Below, piece after piece: positions 1-10,463 of a stretch of DNA of 64,000 nucleotides. Numbering within the stretch: the first letter of the stretch is position 1; each line of letters opens with the position of its first letter. A program made the translations under genes and the position numbers. The DNA is from Thiogranum sp. (lineage in GTDB: Bacteria; Pseudomonadota; Gammaproteobacteria; DSM-19610). Location: positions 1-64,000 of the forward strand of contig JAJDOI010000063.1 of NCBI GenBank assembly GCA_022340245.1. The letters run 5' to 3'. The notes under the pieces are model-generated. The model made no database searches. It worked only from the letters and a program-made list of their open reading frames with translations, and was not told where the DNA came from.

Positions 1-143
1 AGACGCCGGTCATCATGCTTTCGAGCAAGGATGGCCTGTTCGACCGAGCGCGCGGTCGCATCGTCGGCTCAGATCAGTACCTGACCAAGCCTTTTACCAA
101 AGATGAACTGCTGGGCGCGATCCGTGAGCACGTACACGCATAG
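1..143 (+). CDS. pilG: PilG-like response regulator, C-terminal end only
   Basis: The window opens inside a gene; the last 46 codons are present, ending at TAG 141-143. They match the end of a CheY-like receiver: a beta strand ending in MLSSKD, the DQYLTKPF segment with the conserved lysine of receiver domains, and a final helix. PilG is the single-domain receiver that takes phosphate from the ChpA kinase in type IV pilus twitching systems and favours pilus extension. The name rests mainly on order: the next genes are pilH, pilI, pilJ, pilK and chpA. The phosphoacceptor Asp lies outside the window, so the upstream size cannot be checked. Confidence 0.8.
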   Translation, partial: TPVIMLSSKDGLFDRARGRIVGSDQYLTKPFTKDELLGAIREHVHA

Positions 144-216
144 GACTCGCACTCACAGCGATGCCAGTGACGGCATTTAGCTGCTGGGAGCTGTAATTAA
201 CCAAGGGGTAATACCG

Positions 217-585
217 ATGGCACAAATCTTAATCGTTGACGATTCACCGACTGAAGCCCACGTCCTGAAGGGCATGCTGGAAAAGAATGGCTTCGAAGTC
301 GAAACCGCCGAAAACGGCACCGAGGGCATCGAGCGCGCCAGGGAGATCAAACCGGACCTGATACTGATGGACGTTGTCATGCCGGGTCTCAACGGTTTTC
401 AGGCGACGCGCCAGTTGACCAAGGATCCGGAGACCAAAGATATCCCGGTCATTATCGTTACCACAAAGGACCAGGAGACCGATCGGGTCTGGGGCATCCG
501 CCAGGGTGCGCGAGACTTCCTGACGAAACCGGTATCCGAGAAAACCCTGATGGAAAAAATCAACACCGCGTTGGAACTGGTCTGA
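217..585 (+). CDS. pilH: PilH twitching motility response regulator
   Basis: A 122-residue stand-alone receiver domain, the usual CheY length. Visible residues are the acidic pair D8/D9, the phosphoacceptor D52 in LILMDVVMPG, T83, and K104 in FLTKPV. PilH is the second CheY-like output of the Pil-Chp pathway and is thought to oppose PilG or drain phosphate in pilus retraction control. The gene starts 73 bases after pilG with an AAGG-like ribosome site upstream and is followed 12 bases later by pilI, consistent with one transcript. PilG and PilH are similar receivers, so their distinction here relies on gene order. Confidence 0.9.
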   Translation: MAQILIVDDSPTEAHVLKGMLEKNGFEVETAENGTEGIERAREIKPDLILMDVVMPGLNGFQATRQLTKDPETKDIPVIIVTTKDQETDRVWGIRQGARDFLTKPVSEKTLMEKINTALELV

Positions 586-597
586 AGGATAGCGGAT

Positions 598-1143
598 ATG
601 TCTGAGCTTGCCTGTCAATCGCCACTGGAATGGCTCGCGCACCTTGAGCGCCTATGTCTGGAGCACGCGCGCAGTCTGCCCCAGCAGGAGCAGAACGACG
701 AGGAGTGGCTCGGCATCGGTTTCCGTCTGGGCAGCGCGCTACTGGTCGCGCCGTTGGCCGAGGTGTCGGAAATTCTCACGCCGCCGAGCCTGTCACACGT
801 GCCGCGCACCAAGCCCTGGGTATGTGGCATCGCCAACGTTCGCGGCAATCTTATGCCGATAATGGATCTGCAAGGGTACCTGCGTGACGAGCCGCCCGCG
901 CTCAACCGGCGTAGCCGGATTCTCGTGGTCAGTCACAATGGTATGTATTCGGGACTCGTGGTGGACGCCGTGCTGGGTCTCAGGCACTTCCGCGATGAGC
1001 AGCGTTGCGACGAGTTGCCCGGTGACGATGGGCATATCCACGAATACATGACGCACGGATTCAAGACCGGAAACGAGCATTGGGGTGTGTTCAGCATGCA
1101 TAAGCTTGCCGAGGCGCCGCAGTTTTTGAAAGCCGCCATGTAG
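598..1143 (+). CDS. pilI: PilI CheW-like coupling protein
   Basis: 181 residues with one CheW domain, recognisable from the VAPLAEVSEIL segment, the VPRTKPWVCGIANVRGNL core (the G-x-x-N-x-R-G pattern of CheW folds) and the following strand LMPIMDLQGYL. CheW proteins bridge the methyl-accepting receptor and the kinase at the inner membrane. Here the partners would be PilJ and ChpA. The start at 598 has an AAGGA ribosome site at about 585-590. It is soluble, with no membrane segment or signal peptide. Confidence 0.88.
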   Translation: MSELACQSPLEWLAHLERLCLEHARSLPQQEQNDEEWLGIGFRLGSALLVAPLAEVSEILTPPSLSHVPRTKPWVCGIANVRGNLMPIMDLQGYLRDEPPALNRRSRILVVSHNGMYSGLVVDAVLGLRHFRDEQRCDELPGDDGHIHEYMTHGFKTGNEHWGVFSMHKLAEAPQFLKAAM

Positions 1144-1217
1144 GTGGCGGAAGAACGGGTTCAAGTTAGTTGTTTATCCCTGGGAAGAAGATAGCCGATT
1201 AGGTCAGGAGAGGAAAC

Positions 1218-3239
1218 ATGAGTACAGCGAAGCAGCCCCACGCGAAGGTGGGTTCACAAAAACGGACAATGTACCTGATCGCAGCACTGCTGCTGTCGTT
1301 GGGCGCCATGGTCGCGGTGTTCTGGTACGTAGGTATCCAGGCGAAGTACGACAAGGAGTACATCGGCTATACCAGTGAGCAGCAGGTTCTGTCGCAGCAG
1401 GTAGCTAAGTACGCGCTGGAAGCATCCAACGGCGTTGATGCTGGCTTCGAACAATTGGCTCTATACCGGGACCGCTTCGCAAACGCGCTCAACAACGAAC
1501 GCAACGGCAACGTGGCCACAGGACTTCCGCCCAGCCGTGAAGCGGTGGAGCCGGACCTGGTGGCTCTGGAAAAACGCTGGGCCAGTTTCCGCAAGAGCGT
1601 CGACTTCGTTCTCGGTTCGAAGGAGACGGTCGCTGTTGCGGTTTCGGAAATCGGCGACGTTATCAACGAGGTGATTCCGAAGTTGCAGGCCTACGACGAG
1701 GAAGTCGTCAACATCCTGCTGGAAAAGAAAGCCGACCGTAACACGATCAACCTGGCGACCCGGCAGCTGATGCTGAGTCAGCGCATTGTCAACAACGTCA
1801 ACCTTGCACTGAACGGCGAAAACGTGGAAGTGGCTATTGAACGCTTCTCCGAAGATGTGCAGGAGTACGGTACGGTGCTTGACGGTATGGTCCGCGGCAA
1901 CGACGTCATCGGCATGATCAAGAACGAAGAGGTTCAGGCCAAGCTGTTCGAGACATCGATGCTGTTCAAGACGGTTGCGGACAATGTAGAAGAGCTGCTG
2001 GACATGTCCGACGATCTGCTCGAGGTCCAGCGTGCGGCGCGTAACATCTCAACGCAGTCGGACGATCTATACGCGGCTTCGCTGCGCTTGCAGAACGCCT
2101 ATTCGATGGCCGCGGACGAGCGTCCGATACAGCCGGAAATGGCCTACATGTTCGGCGGTGTCGGCCTGCTTGTGTTGTTCCTGCTGGGTATGCAGGTGTA
2201 CGGCGACCAGGAATCGCGCCGCCGGCACGCAGAGTTTGAAAACAAGGGCAACCAGGAAGCTATCCTGCGACTGCTGGATGAAATGGGCAACCTGGCCGAT
2301 GGTGACCTGACCACCTACGCGACAGTGACCGAGGACTTCACCGGGGCTATCGCCGACTCGGTCAACTATACCATTGACGCGCTGCGTGACATGGTAACGA
2401 CCATTAACGAAACGTCCGGCCAGGTATCCTCTGCGGCCAAACAGACCCAGGAGACTGCGCAGCATTTGACCGAGGCCAGTATGCACCAGGCCGAGGAAAT
2501 TACCTCGGCGACGACCGCTATCAATGAAATGGCCGTGTCCATCGATGAGGTCTCGAAGAACTCGGAAGAAACCGCGACCAAGGCGTTGCGGTCGGTGGAA
2601 TATGCGAAGAAGGGCGGTGATACGGTTCGACGCAATATCGAAGGTATGGACCGTATCCGCGAAACCATCCAGGAAACCTCAAAGCGTATCAAGCGTCTGG
2701 GCGAAAGTTCCCAGGAGATCGGCGACATCGTCGAGCTCATCAACGACATCGCCGAGCAGACCAACATCCTGGCGCTGAATGCTGCCATACAGGCGGCGAT
2801 GGCCGGCGAGGCAGGTCGCGGTTTCGCGGTGGTTGCCGACGAAGTGCAGCGCCTCGCTGAACGTTCGTCGAACGCCACCAAACAGATCGAGGCGCTGGTC
2901 AAGACCATCCAGACCGATACGAACGAAGCGGTTATTTCCATGGAGCAGAGTACCGCGGGTGTGGTCAACGGTGCACGTCTGGCCGAGGAATCGGGTGAAG
3001 CCCTCGAGGAGATCGTTAAGGTGTCGGAAGATCTATCCGGTCTTATCCAGTACATCTCGTCTTCGGCTCGTCAGCAGTCCAAGGCGGCATCGAGCATTTC
3101 TGAAACCATGCACGTCATCCAGGAGATTACCACCCAGACGTCCGCGGGTACGAACGAGACATCGGCGTCTATCGGTAACCTTGCCAGCCTCGCCGAGGAA
3201 ATGGCCAACTCTGTCGCCGGCTTCAAGTTACCGGAGTAA
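1218..3239 (+). CDS. pilJ: PilJ methyl-accepting chemotaxis protein
   Basis: 673 residues. A transmembrane helix lies near residues 18-36, a periplasmic sensor region of about 270 residues follows, and a second helix near 312-330 leads into HAMP-like and coiled-coil signalling regions. The MCP hairpin tip reads [17 protein letters not shown]; the AAMAG form, rather than the AARAG of ordinary receptors, is typical of PilJ as I recall it. PilJ is the receptor of the type IV pilus chemosensory system and feeds ChpA through PilI and ChpC. The start follows an AGGAGAGG site. The gene sits between pilI and pilK in the standard order. Confidence 0.92.
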   Translation: MSTAKQPHAKVGSQKRTMYLIAALLLSLGAMVAVFWYVGIQAKYDKEYIGYTSEQQVLSQQVAKYALEASNGVDAGFEQLALYRDRFANALNNERNGNVATGLPPSREAVEPDLVALEKRWASFRKSVDFVLGSKETVAVAVSEIGDVINEVIPKLQAYDEEVVNILLEKKADRNTINLATRQLMLSQRIVNNVNLALNGENVEVAIERFSEDVQEYGTVLDGMVRGNDVIGMIKNEEVQAKLFETSMLFKTVADNVEELLDMSDDLLEVQRAARNISTQSDDLYAASLRLQNAYSMAADERPIQPEMAYMFGGVGLLVLFLLGMQVYGDQESRRRHAEFENKGNQEAILRLLDEMGNLADGDLTTYATVTEDFTGAIADSVNYTIDALRDMVTTINETSGQVSSAAKQTQETAQHLTEASMHQAEEITSATTAINEMAVSIDEVSKNSEETATKALRSVEYAKKGGDTVRRNIEGMDRIRETIQETSKRIKRLGESSQEIGDIVELINDIAEQTNILALNAAIQAAMAGEAGRGFAVVADEVQRLAERSSNATKQIEALVKTIQTDTNEAVISMEQSTAGVVNGARLAEESGEALEEIVKVSEDLSGLIQYISSSARQQSKAASSISETMHVIQEITTQTSAGTNETSASIGNLASLAEEMANSVAGFKLPE

Positions 3240-3256
3240 AAACAGGACGCCGTGTT

Positions 3257-4141
3257 ATGGGTGATTCCGCAGGACACGCGCAGGCTCATGCTGAAGCCAG
3301 GCTTATGGCCGGGCGACGCCTGGACATGGACGATGAACAGTTCGCCGACTGGGCCCGGCTGCTGGAACGCCGCACGGGTTTGTTCATTTCTCCCGATCGG
3401 CGCTCGTTCCTCGCCAGTGGCATTCGCGCGCGTATGCGCGAAAGCGGCTGCAGCAGCTCGCGCGAGTACTACAACCGGCTGATCGCGGGCGGAATCCAGG
3501 CGCACGAATGGTCACTGTTGATCGATCGCCTCACGGTGCACGAAACCTGCTTCTTCCGGCATCGTGCCTCGATGCAATTAATCAGGGAGAGGCTGGTCCC
3601 CGAAGTCCTCGAAAAGCAGCGAGGGTACCTCGCCTGGAGTGTGGGTTGTGCGACCGGCGAAGAAAGCTACAGTCTGGCGATGCAGATCGACTCGTGCATG
3701 GGTGCCGTGGCGGGAGACTGCTATTTCGGAGTTACCGGCACAGACATCAGTCTGCCCTCGCTCAGAAAAGCACGCAAGGGGATTTATCTCAGACGACGCC
3801 TGGGCGACATACCGGACGATCTCCAAAACAAGTACTGTGAAACGGTTTCCAGCAGGCATTTCCAGATCACGGAGCAACTGCGCAAGCGGGTATGTTTCGC
3901 GCAACTGAATCTGCGCGACGTGGAAACAGCGCCCATGGCCAGGGTCAACCTGATCTACTGCCAAAACCTCTTGATCTATTACGACCGGGGTTACCGCACA
4001 GAGATCGTGGATAAACTGGCGGAGTTTCTGCGTCCCGGAGGGGTGCTGATATTGGGATCGGGTGAATTGCTGGATTGGCGTAATTCGAACATGGAAAAAG
4101 TGCGTTATCCGGATACCTTGGCGTACCGGCGCACAAACTGA
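3257..4141 (+). CDS. pilK: PilK CheR-type receptor glutamate methyltransferase
   Basis: 294 residues with a CheR fold: an N-terminal helical domain with LIDRLTVHETCFFR, the SAM-binding motif WSVGCATGEESYSLAM, then the acidic VTGTDIS strand and LIYCQNLLIYYD. CheR enzymes transfer methyl groups from S-adenosylmethionine to receptor glutamates; the target here should be PilJ. The reverse reaction would be done by ChpB, encoded after chpA. The gene starts 17 bases after pilJ. An ATG further into the frame (LDMDDEQF) could be an alternative start, but the upstream ATG at 3257 keeps the tighter gene spacing. Confidence 0.88.
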   Translation: MGDSAGHAQAHAEARLMAGRRLDMDDEQFADWARLLERRTGLFISPDRRSFLASGIRARMRESGCSSSREYYNRLIAGGIQAHEWSLLIDRLTVHETCFFRHRASMQLIRERLVPEVLEKQRGYLAWSVGCATGEESYSLAMQIDSCMGAVAGDCYFGVTGTDISLPSLRKARKGIYLRRRLGDIPDDLQNKYCETVSSRHFQITEQLRKRVCFAQLNLRDVETAPMARVNLIYCQNLLIYYDRGYRTEIVDKLAEFLRPGGVLILGSGELLDWRNSNMEKVRYPDTLAYRRTN

Positions 4142-4172
4142 CAGCACCCAGTGCGGGATGAAAGGAAATACA

Positions 4173-7100
4173 ATGAATCAAGTCATCGATTTCAGCACGT
4201 TAACTTGGGTTAAGAAGGAACTGGATGACACGCTGAAAGAGGCGCGTCAGGCTCTCGAGGCCCATGTGGAGAACCCGCAGGACGAAGCGCAACCCGGCTT
4301 TCTCGCGGCTCACCTGCACCAGGTGTATGGCACCCTGCAGATGGTGGAGTTGTATGGCGCATCCCTGCTGGCTGAAGAGATGGAAAAGGTTGCCAGGGCC
4401 ATTGCTGATCAATCGGTTACTCGACGCGAGGACGCCTGTGAAGTCCTGATGGGCGCAATATTGCAGCTCCCGGATTATCTGGACCGGCTGATCGCAGGTT
4501 ATCGCGATATCCCACTGGTGTTGTTGCCGGTACTGAACGACCTGCGTGCGGTCCGCGGCGAGAGCCTTTTATCCGAGAACTCTATGTTCGCGCCCGACCT
4601 CGGCGCTGCCCTGCCCGAACACCTGTTGCAGGTGCAATCCGAAGGTGATGTTCCTCAGCAGGCGCGAGAATTGCGCCACCGATTCCAGCGCGGTCTGGTT
4701 GGCTTGTTCCGCAACAAAGACACCAGGGACTCGTTGGAGGCGCTCCAGCAGGTTCTGGACGGTTTGCAGCAGCTTGGTGGTCATGCGCCGGTCGTTCGTC
4801 TCTGGTGGGTGGCGGCAGGTGTGGTAGACGCCCTGCGGGCCGGGACGTTGGGGGACAGTATCGCCTTGAAACGCGTGCTGGGACAGCTGGACCGCGAAAT
4901 CAAACGTCTTGGCGATGACGACGAAGCTGCATCGCCCGAGGATGGGGATGCCCGCGACGATCTGTTCAAAAATCTATTGTTCTATTGCGCGCAGTCTCCG
5001 GCGGCGACGAGCACACGCATCGCCGAGATCCGTGAAACCTACCGCCTCGGCGAGCTGCTTCCTGACGAGGCCGAACTTGCGGCGGCGCGCGAAAGCCTTA
5101 GCGGGCAGAATTCCGACCTGTTCGAAACGGTCGCGGTCGCTGTAAAGGAAGAGCTGGCACGCCTCAAGGACAGTCTGGACATCGTACTGCGTAATGGCTG
5201 CCGTAACAGCGGTGACCTCGAGCCGCTCATTGCGGCCTTGCGGTCGCTGGGCGACACACTTGGTATGCTGAGCCTGGGCGCAGCCCGCATAGCGGTTGTT
5301 GGCAAAGCCGACGAGTTGCAGACATACGTCGCGTCGGGCGATGCGCCGGCCGACACCGTTTTGATGAATGTTGCGAGCACCCTTCTGTATGTTGAGTCGT
5401 CGGTCGACGGCATGGGCTGCGGTCGGGCGGTTGCCTCGAACGACACACCGGTCGAAGAACACCTGGCGCAGAGCGAGTACCAGCAGGTGATGGACGTCGT
5501 TATCCAGGAGGCCATCGCCGACCTGCGACGCGGCAAAGAGGCGATCGTCAGCTATACGGAATCCGACCATGATGCATCGCACCTGGACGAGGTTCCGCAA
5601 TGGTTGAATCAGGTCAAGGGTGGATTGCTCCTGTTGGGGGAAACACGTTCGGCCGCACTGGTTGAATCTATTGCGCGGTATGTCGCGACGGCGTTGATCG
5701 ACCAGCAGAGTCAGGCTTCACAGGAAGAGCTCGATTCGCTTGCCGATGCCGTTTGCGGGCTTGAATACTATCTTGAAAGCCGCAAGGAGCATCGCATGTA
5801 CGGTGGTTCGGCGATCGCTGCTGCGGAACAGGGTATCGGGCGGCTGGGTTACCCGGCGGAAGAAGATGCCGGGCCGGTCGGGAACGCTGCGCCGGAGGAC
5901 GCTGGCGAACCGTCGCCGCCGCTTACGGAATTCGAGGGCGACTCCACGGTGCCAGCGGTGAACGACGAGCAGCCGGTTATCGAGGCGGCGCCGGAAGAGG
6001 CGGGTTTTGAGTTCGACTTCTCGCTGCTCGACGAAAGCCCGGTTGTCGATGAAGCGATCGATGCAAATGACGCTGCGATGCCGGCCGAGTCCGAGGCGCC
6101 CGATACAGAACTGTCATTCGGTGAGCCGGAGAGCCAGGCGTTCGGCGAGACCTCCGACATGGAGGTAGCCGACAACGAGACGTCCGACGCGGTACCTGCC
6201 GAAAACGAGCTTCCGGAAGAGCACCCGGTCGACGAGGTGGCGGTAACGCCAGAGTCGGCGAATACCGAGGGCGACGACGGCCTCGCTGTCATCGGTGAAG
6301 ACGTCGACGAGGAGATTCTTGAGATCTTCATCGAGGAAGCCGAGGAAGAGCTGGCAAGCATGCACGAACAGCTGCCGGCGTGGCTGGCCAACGGCGAAAG
6401 CAGTGAATCGCTGGCGAGCATTCGCCGTTCCTATCACACGCTCAAAGGTAGCGGCAGGTTGGTGGGTGCGATGCGCATCGGCGAGTTTGCCTGGGCGTTC
6501 GAAAATATGCTCAATCGCCTGATGGACGGGGCAATATCCGTCAGTCCCGCGATGACGGAGTTATTGCAGTCGGCCATGGTTGCGTTATCAGAGCTGGTCG
6601 CGCAGATAAAAGACGGCGCGCCGACCGGGCAGCCCGTCGCTCACCTGATGCGCTGTGCGGACGCATTGAGCCAGGGCGAGGCACTGCCCGATGCAGCTCG
6701 GGTATCTCAAGCCGCCGTTGAGCCGGATGCCGGCGCGGCTGAAGCCGAGGCCGAGTCGGGCAGTGATGAGAGTGGTGTTGAGTTCGCACTGGAACTGGAT
6801 ACCACGACGTTGCCGATTGATGCAGAGGCGACAGACGGCGAGGATCCGGGAGAGGACCCCGGGTCGTTGTCATACGCCGCGGAGTTGCCCGACAGCGGGT
6901 CGCTCACGGTGTCCACCGACAGTGTCATGGATCCGCTCCTTTACGAAATTTTCAGTACAGAATCACGGGCACACCTGGAAGTCGTCCGTCAGTTCCTGAG
7001 CTGGGCCGTTGCCGGCGAAACGCAGGTTGACGAGTTGCTGGCGCGTGCGCTGCATACGATGCATGGCAGTGCACATATGGCCGAAGCGGAGGCTATCGCC

Positions 7101-10100
7101 AGGCTTGCCGGCGAACTCGAAAAGTTGTTAAAGACATTGCTGGGCTTCGGGCGACCTGTCACCGATGACGTGTGCCAGGTGCTTGAGGATAGTGTGGTGA
7201 TAATTGAATCCATGCTGTCGAGCCTGCCGGCGGAAACCACGGTACCCGAGCGCTACGATGTAACCGTTCAATGGGTGCGCGAGCAGTATGCCGCGCTATC
7301 CGCCATTGACCGCGAAGAGGCGAGCTCGGAGCCTATGCAGGACGGTGACTCGGCACTGGGCGAGTCGGAAGAGGTGACCGAAGCGCTGGCCGAAACCGAC
7401 GACCTCTCCGAGGCCATCGTTGAGGCCGGGGATTTGTCCGAAGCCGTCACCGAACCGGATGAGTTGTCCGATGCCTTGCCAGAAACTGACGACCTGTCAG
7501 AAGCCGTCGCCGAGGACGAGTATTTGTCCGATGCCCCCGGTGAGCCGGACGACCAGTCCGAAGCCGTTGCGGTGGTTGAGGATGCCGCCTCCCGGGAGGA
7601 ACCGGTCGACGACACAATGGCCGATTGCTACGCGGGCCACGACCAGGAGTTGCTGGAAATTTTCCTCGAGGAGGGCGCCGAAAATCTGGAGACCAGCGAC
7701 GCGGCACTGCACCGCTGGCGAGAGGCGTCAACCGACGGTGAGGCGCTGGCGGAACTGCAGCGCGCGCTGCACACCCTGAAAGGCGGCGCCCGTATGGCGG
7801 ACCTCGCCGCTGTCGGCGATGTCGCACATGCGGTCGAAGCACTGATTATCAGCATCAGCGAAGGTTGTTGCGGCGTTGGTGACGCTGCTATAGATGCTGT
7901 TCAGCGCGCCCAGGACCGTTTGTCCGACATGCTGGATCAGGTTCGGGGCCGGCGCCCGCTAGAGGCGGCACACGAGCTGGTTGCGGAGCTGGATGCGATA
8001 CGTGCGCAGGCGCCGGATGCGCTTACGCCTGAGGGACAGGCAACTGATGACAAGCCGGAGGTCGAGCCGGCCCAGCGCGGTGATGTGGCCGGCGCGCCAA
8101 CTGCCGGCGCTGGCGATCCCTACGCGGATGCCGATCCGGAGCTGCTGGAGGTCTTTATCGAGGAGGCCAGCGACATCGTGGAACACACCGAGCAGACGCT
8201 GCAGCGGTGGAAACGCGCTCCCTCGGACCGGGCGGTGATGGCGGATCTGCAGCGCGAACTGCATACGCTGAAAGGTGGCGCACGCATGGCGGATATCACC
8301 GAGATCGGCGATCTCGCGCACGCGGTCGAGTCGCTGATGGTGAAGGTCACCGAGGGTGCGCTTAGCTGCAGCGAGGCAATGTTCGGGGTGCTGGAACGCG
8401 CTCAGGATACGCTGGCAGGTATGGTCGAGCAGGTGCGTAGTCACCAGCCACTGGAAAGCGCTGATGGTATCGTTGCCGCACTCGAGGCGCTGCGCGAAGG
8501 CCAGGAGCTCCCGGCAGCCGTTGCCGGCGCCGCGCAAACCAAGGTATCGGCGCAGAAGCCGGCCAAAGCGATTGCGGAAGCCGATGCAGAACTCGAGGAA
8601 CGCAGGAGTCGGTCGCGCACCGGTCAGGAACTGGTGCGTGTCAAGGCAGATCTCCTCGACAATCTGGTTAACCATGCGGGCGAGGTCAGTATCTATCGCT
8701 CCCGGCTCGAACAGCAGGTGGGTGCCTACGGTTTCAACCTGGTGGAAATGGAACAAACGGTGGCGCGCGTTCGGGAGCAGCTGCGCAAGCTGGAAATCGA
8801 GACCGAGGCGCAGGTGATCTATCGCTACGAGCGTGAAGGCGAACTGGTCGATGCGGCAGCCGATGGCGAAGATTTCGACCCGCTGGAGATGGATCGTTAC
8901 TCGCACATGCAGCAGTTGTCGCGTTCGCTCATGGAGAGTGTCAGCGACCTGAGCAGCATCCAGAACATGCTGGAAAATATTACCCGCGAGTCCGAGACGT
9001 TGCTGCTGCAACAGTCCCGTGTCAACACCGAGCTTCAGGAAGGGCTGATGCGTACGCGCATGGTTCCCTTCCTCGGGTTGTCGGCCCGTATGCGTCGTAT
9101 CGTTCGTCAGACCGCCCAAGAGGTAGGCAAGAAGGCGGAACTGGAGCTGTCCGGCGCCGAGGGCGAAATGGACCGCACCGTGGTCGACCGGATTATTGCG
9201 CCTATCGAGCACATGTTGCGCAACGCGATTTCACACGGTATCGAGACGCCGCAGGAGCGCCTGGAGAAGGGCAAGCCGGAAGCGGGCACCATTAAGATCA
9301 CGCTGGAGCGGGAGTCCTCGGACGTGGTACTGCGTATCGCCGACGACGGCGCCGGGATCAGTCTCAAGGCGATTCGCAAAAAGGCGATCGAGCGCGGTCT
9401 CATGCAGCCCGACTCCGATTTGACCGACAACGAGGTTCTTCAGTTTATCCTGGAGACGGGCTTCAGTACCGCGGAGAAGGTTACCCAGGTCGCCGGCCGC
9501 GGTGTCGGTATGGACGTGGTCAACAGCGAGGTGAAGCAGCTGGGCGGATCGCTCCACATTGACTCGGAATACAACCGGGGCACTATCTTCACAATACGTC
9601 TCCCGTTTACCCTGGCGTTGAATCAGGCGCTCCTGATCGAGGTTGGCGAAGATACCTACGCGATTCCCCTATCGAGTATTGAGGGTATCGTGCGCATGCG
9701 CCGCGAGGATCTGAAGGCCCACTATGACGATTCCGAGTCACGTTTCGAATACGGCGGGTATGCCTATGAGGTTCGTCATCTGGGTACGGTGCTGGCTACC
9801 GGTACGCCGCATCTCGACATCGGTCCGAAACGCGTCCCCGTATTACTGGCGCGTGTCGGCGAGCACTGCGTCGCTTTTCACGTCGAGAACCTGTTGGGTA
9901 GCCGCGAGATTGTCGTGAAATCGGTCGGTCCGCAAATCAGCACCGTGCGGGGCGTGTCCGGGGCGACCATTCTCGGCGACGGTCGAGTGGTCATGATTCT
10001 GGATGTTGCCGCCCTGTTGCGCGGCGGCAGCAGTGCGCTCGATCAGGTGAATGACATCATCAGTCAGCCGGTGCGTACGCAAGGGCTGACGGTGATGGTG

Positions 10101-10463
10101 GTGGACGACTCGATCACTGTACGCAAAGTCACAACCCGTCTCCTGGAGCGCAATGACATGAACGTTATCGCCGCCAAGGATGGTGTCGACGCGGTTTCCA
10201 AGCTCCAGGAGAATATCCCTGATATAATGTTGCTTGATATCGAGATGCCGCGTATGGACGGTTTCGAACTGGCCACCCATGTCCGCAATGAGCCGCGGCT
10301 GCGTGACATTCCGATAATCATGATTACCTCGCGTACCGGCGATAAACACCGCCAGCGCGCCATGCAGATCGGTGTAAACCGCTACCTTGGGAAGCCGTTC
10401 CAGGAGGGCGAGTTGCTGGAAAACATTCAGGCATTGTTAGAGGAAACCCGGCTAGATGGATGA
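4173..10463 (+). CDS. chpA: ChpA hybrid CheA-type histidine kinase
   Basis: 2096 residues from ATG 4173, chosen because AAAGGAAA lies just upstream; an earlier in-frame start would run into pilK. The order of parts is: an N-terminal helical FimL/Hpt-like region; acidic linkers; Hpt modules around H755 (HTLKGSG), H961 (degenerate HTMHGSA), H1200 and H1364 (both HTLKGGARMAD); a dimerisation region with the RTRMVPF motif; a GHKL ATPase with the N box near 1680 (HMLRNAISHGIE); a CheW-like domain around 1810-1960; and a receiver with D2022 in MLLDIEMPRMDG. The kinase passes phosphate from its Hpt histidines to PilG, PilH and its own receiver to control pilus motors. Pseudomonas ChpA has a similar multi-Hpt plan. 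The H1200 and H1364 modules are near copies of each other. Confidence 0.95.
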   Translation: MNQVIDFSTLTWVKKELDDTLKEARQALEAHVENPQDEAQPGFLAAHLHQVYGTLQMVELYGASLLAEEMEKVARAIADQSVTRREDACEVLMGAILQLPDYLDRLIAGYRDIPLVLLPVLNDLRAVRGESLLSENSMFAPDLGAALPEHLLQVQSEGDVPQQARELRHRFQRGLVGLFRNKDTRDSLEALQQVLDGLQQLGGHAPVVRLWWVAAGVVDALRAGTLGDSIALKRVLGQLDREIKRLGDDDEAASPEDGDARDDLFKNLLFYCAQSPAATSTRIAEIRETYRLGELLPDEAELAAARESLSGQNSDLFETVAVAVKEELARLKDSLDIVLRNGCRNSGDLEPLIAALRSLGDTLGMLSLGAARIAVVGKADELQTYVASGDAPADTVLMNVASTLLYVESSVDGMGCGRAVASNDTPVEEHLAQSEYQQVMDVVIQEAIADLRRGKEAIVSYTESDHDASHLDEVPQWLNQVKGGLLLLGETRSAALVESIARYVATALIDQQSQASQEELDSLADAVCGLEYYLESRKEHRMYGGSAIAAAEQGIGRLGYPAEEDAGPVGNAAPEDAGEPSPPLTEFEGDSTVPAVNDEQPVIEAAPEEAGFEFDFSLLDESPVVDEAIDANDAAMPAESEAPDTELSFGEPESQAFGETSDMEVADNETSDAVPAENELPEEHPVDEVAVTPESANTEGDDGLAVIGEDVDEEILEIFIEEAEEELASMHEQLPAWLANGESSESLASIRRSYHTLKGSGRLVGAMRIGEFAWAFENMLNRLMDGAISVSPAMTELLQSAMVALSELVAQIKDGAPTGQPVAHLMRCADALSQGEALPDAARVSQAAVEPDAGAAEAEAESGSDESGVEFALELDTTTLPIDAEATDGEDPGEDPGSLSYAAELPDSGSLTVSTDSVMDPLLYEIFSTESRAHLEVVRQFLSWAVAGETQVDELLARALHTMHGSAHMAEAEAIARLAGELEKLLKTLLGFGRPVTDDVCQVLEDSVVIIESMLSSLPAETTVPERYDVTVQWVREQYAALSAIDREEASSEPMQDGDSALGESEEVTEALAETDDLSEAIVEAGDLSEAVTEPDELSDALPETDDLSEAVAEDEYLSDAPGEPDDQSEAVAVVEDAASREEPVDDTMADCYAGHDQELLEIFLEEGAENLETSDAALHRWREASTDGEALAELQRALHTLKGGARMADLAAVGDVAHAVEALIISISEGCCGVGDAAIDAVQRAQDRLSDMLDQVRGRRPLEAAHELVAELDAIRAQAPDALTPEGQATDDKPEVEPAQRGDVAGAPTAGAGDPYADADPELLEVFIEEASDIVEHTEQTLQRWKRAPSDRAVMADLQRELHTLKGGARMADITEIGDLAHAVESLMVKVTEGALSCSEAMFGVLERAQDTLAGMVEQVRSHQPLESADGIVAALEALREGQELPAAVAGAAQTKVSAQKPAKAIAEADAELEERRSRSRTGQELVRVKADLLDNLVNHAGEVSIYRSRLEQQVGAYGFNLVEMEQTVARVREQLRKLEIETEAQVIYRYEREGELVDAAADGEDFDPLEMDRYSHMQQLSRSLMESVSDLSSIQNMLENITRESETLLLQQSRVNTELQEGLMRTRMVPFLGLSARMRRIVRQTAQEVGKKAELELSGAEGEMDRTVVDRIIAPIEHMLRNAISHGIETPQERLEKGKPEAGTIKITLERESSDVVLRIADDGAGISLKAIRKKAIERGLMQPDSDLTDNEVLQFILETGFSTAEKVTQVAGRGVGMDVVNSEVKQLGGSLHIDSEYNRGTIFTIRLPFTLALNQALLIEVGEDTYAIPLSSIEGIVRMRREDLKAHYDDSESRFEYGGYAYEVRHLGTVLATGTPHLDIGPKRVPVLLARVGEHCVAFHVENLLGSREIVVKSVGPQISTVRGVSGATILGDGRVVMILDVAALLRGGSSALDQVNDIISQPVRTQGLTVMVVDDSITVRKVTTRLLERNDMNVIAAKDGVDAVSKLQENIPDIMLLDIEMPRMDGFELATHVRNEPRLRDIPIIMITSRTGDKHRQRAMQIGVNRYLGKPFQEGELLENIQALLEETRLDG
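7380..7559 (+). repeat. Six tandem 30-bp units in the chpA linker
   Basis: Residues 1070-1129 of ChpA consist of six consecutive ten-residue units of the form [E/D]A-x-x-E-x-x-x-L-S, for example EALAETDDLS, EAIVEAGDLS and DALPETDDLS. The sixth unit has Q in place of L. At DNA level each is 30 bases, diverged but aligned without gaps. The stretch is acidic and predicted to be an extended linker between the degenerate H961 Hpt module and the H1200 Hpt module. Confidence 0.85.
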
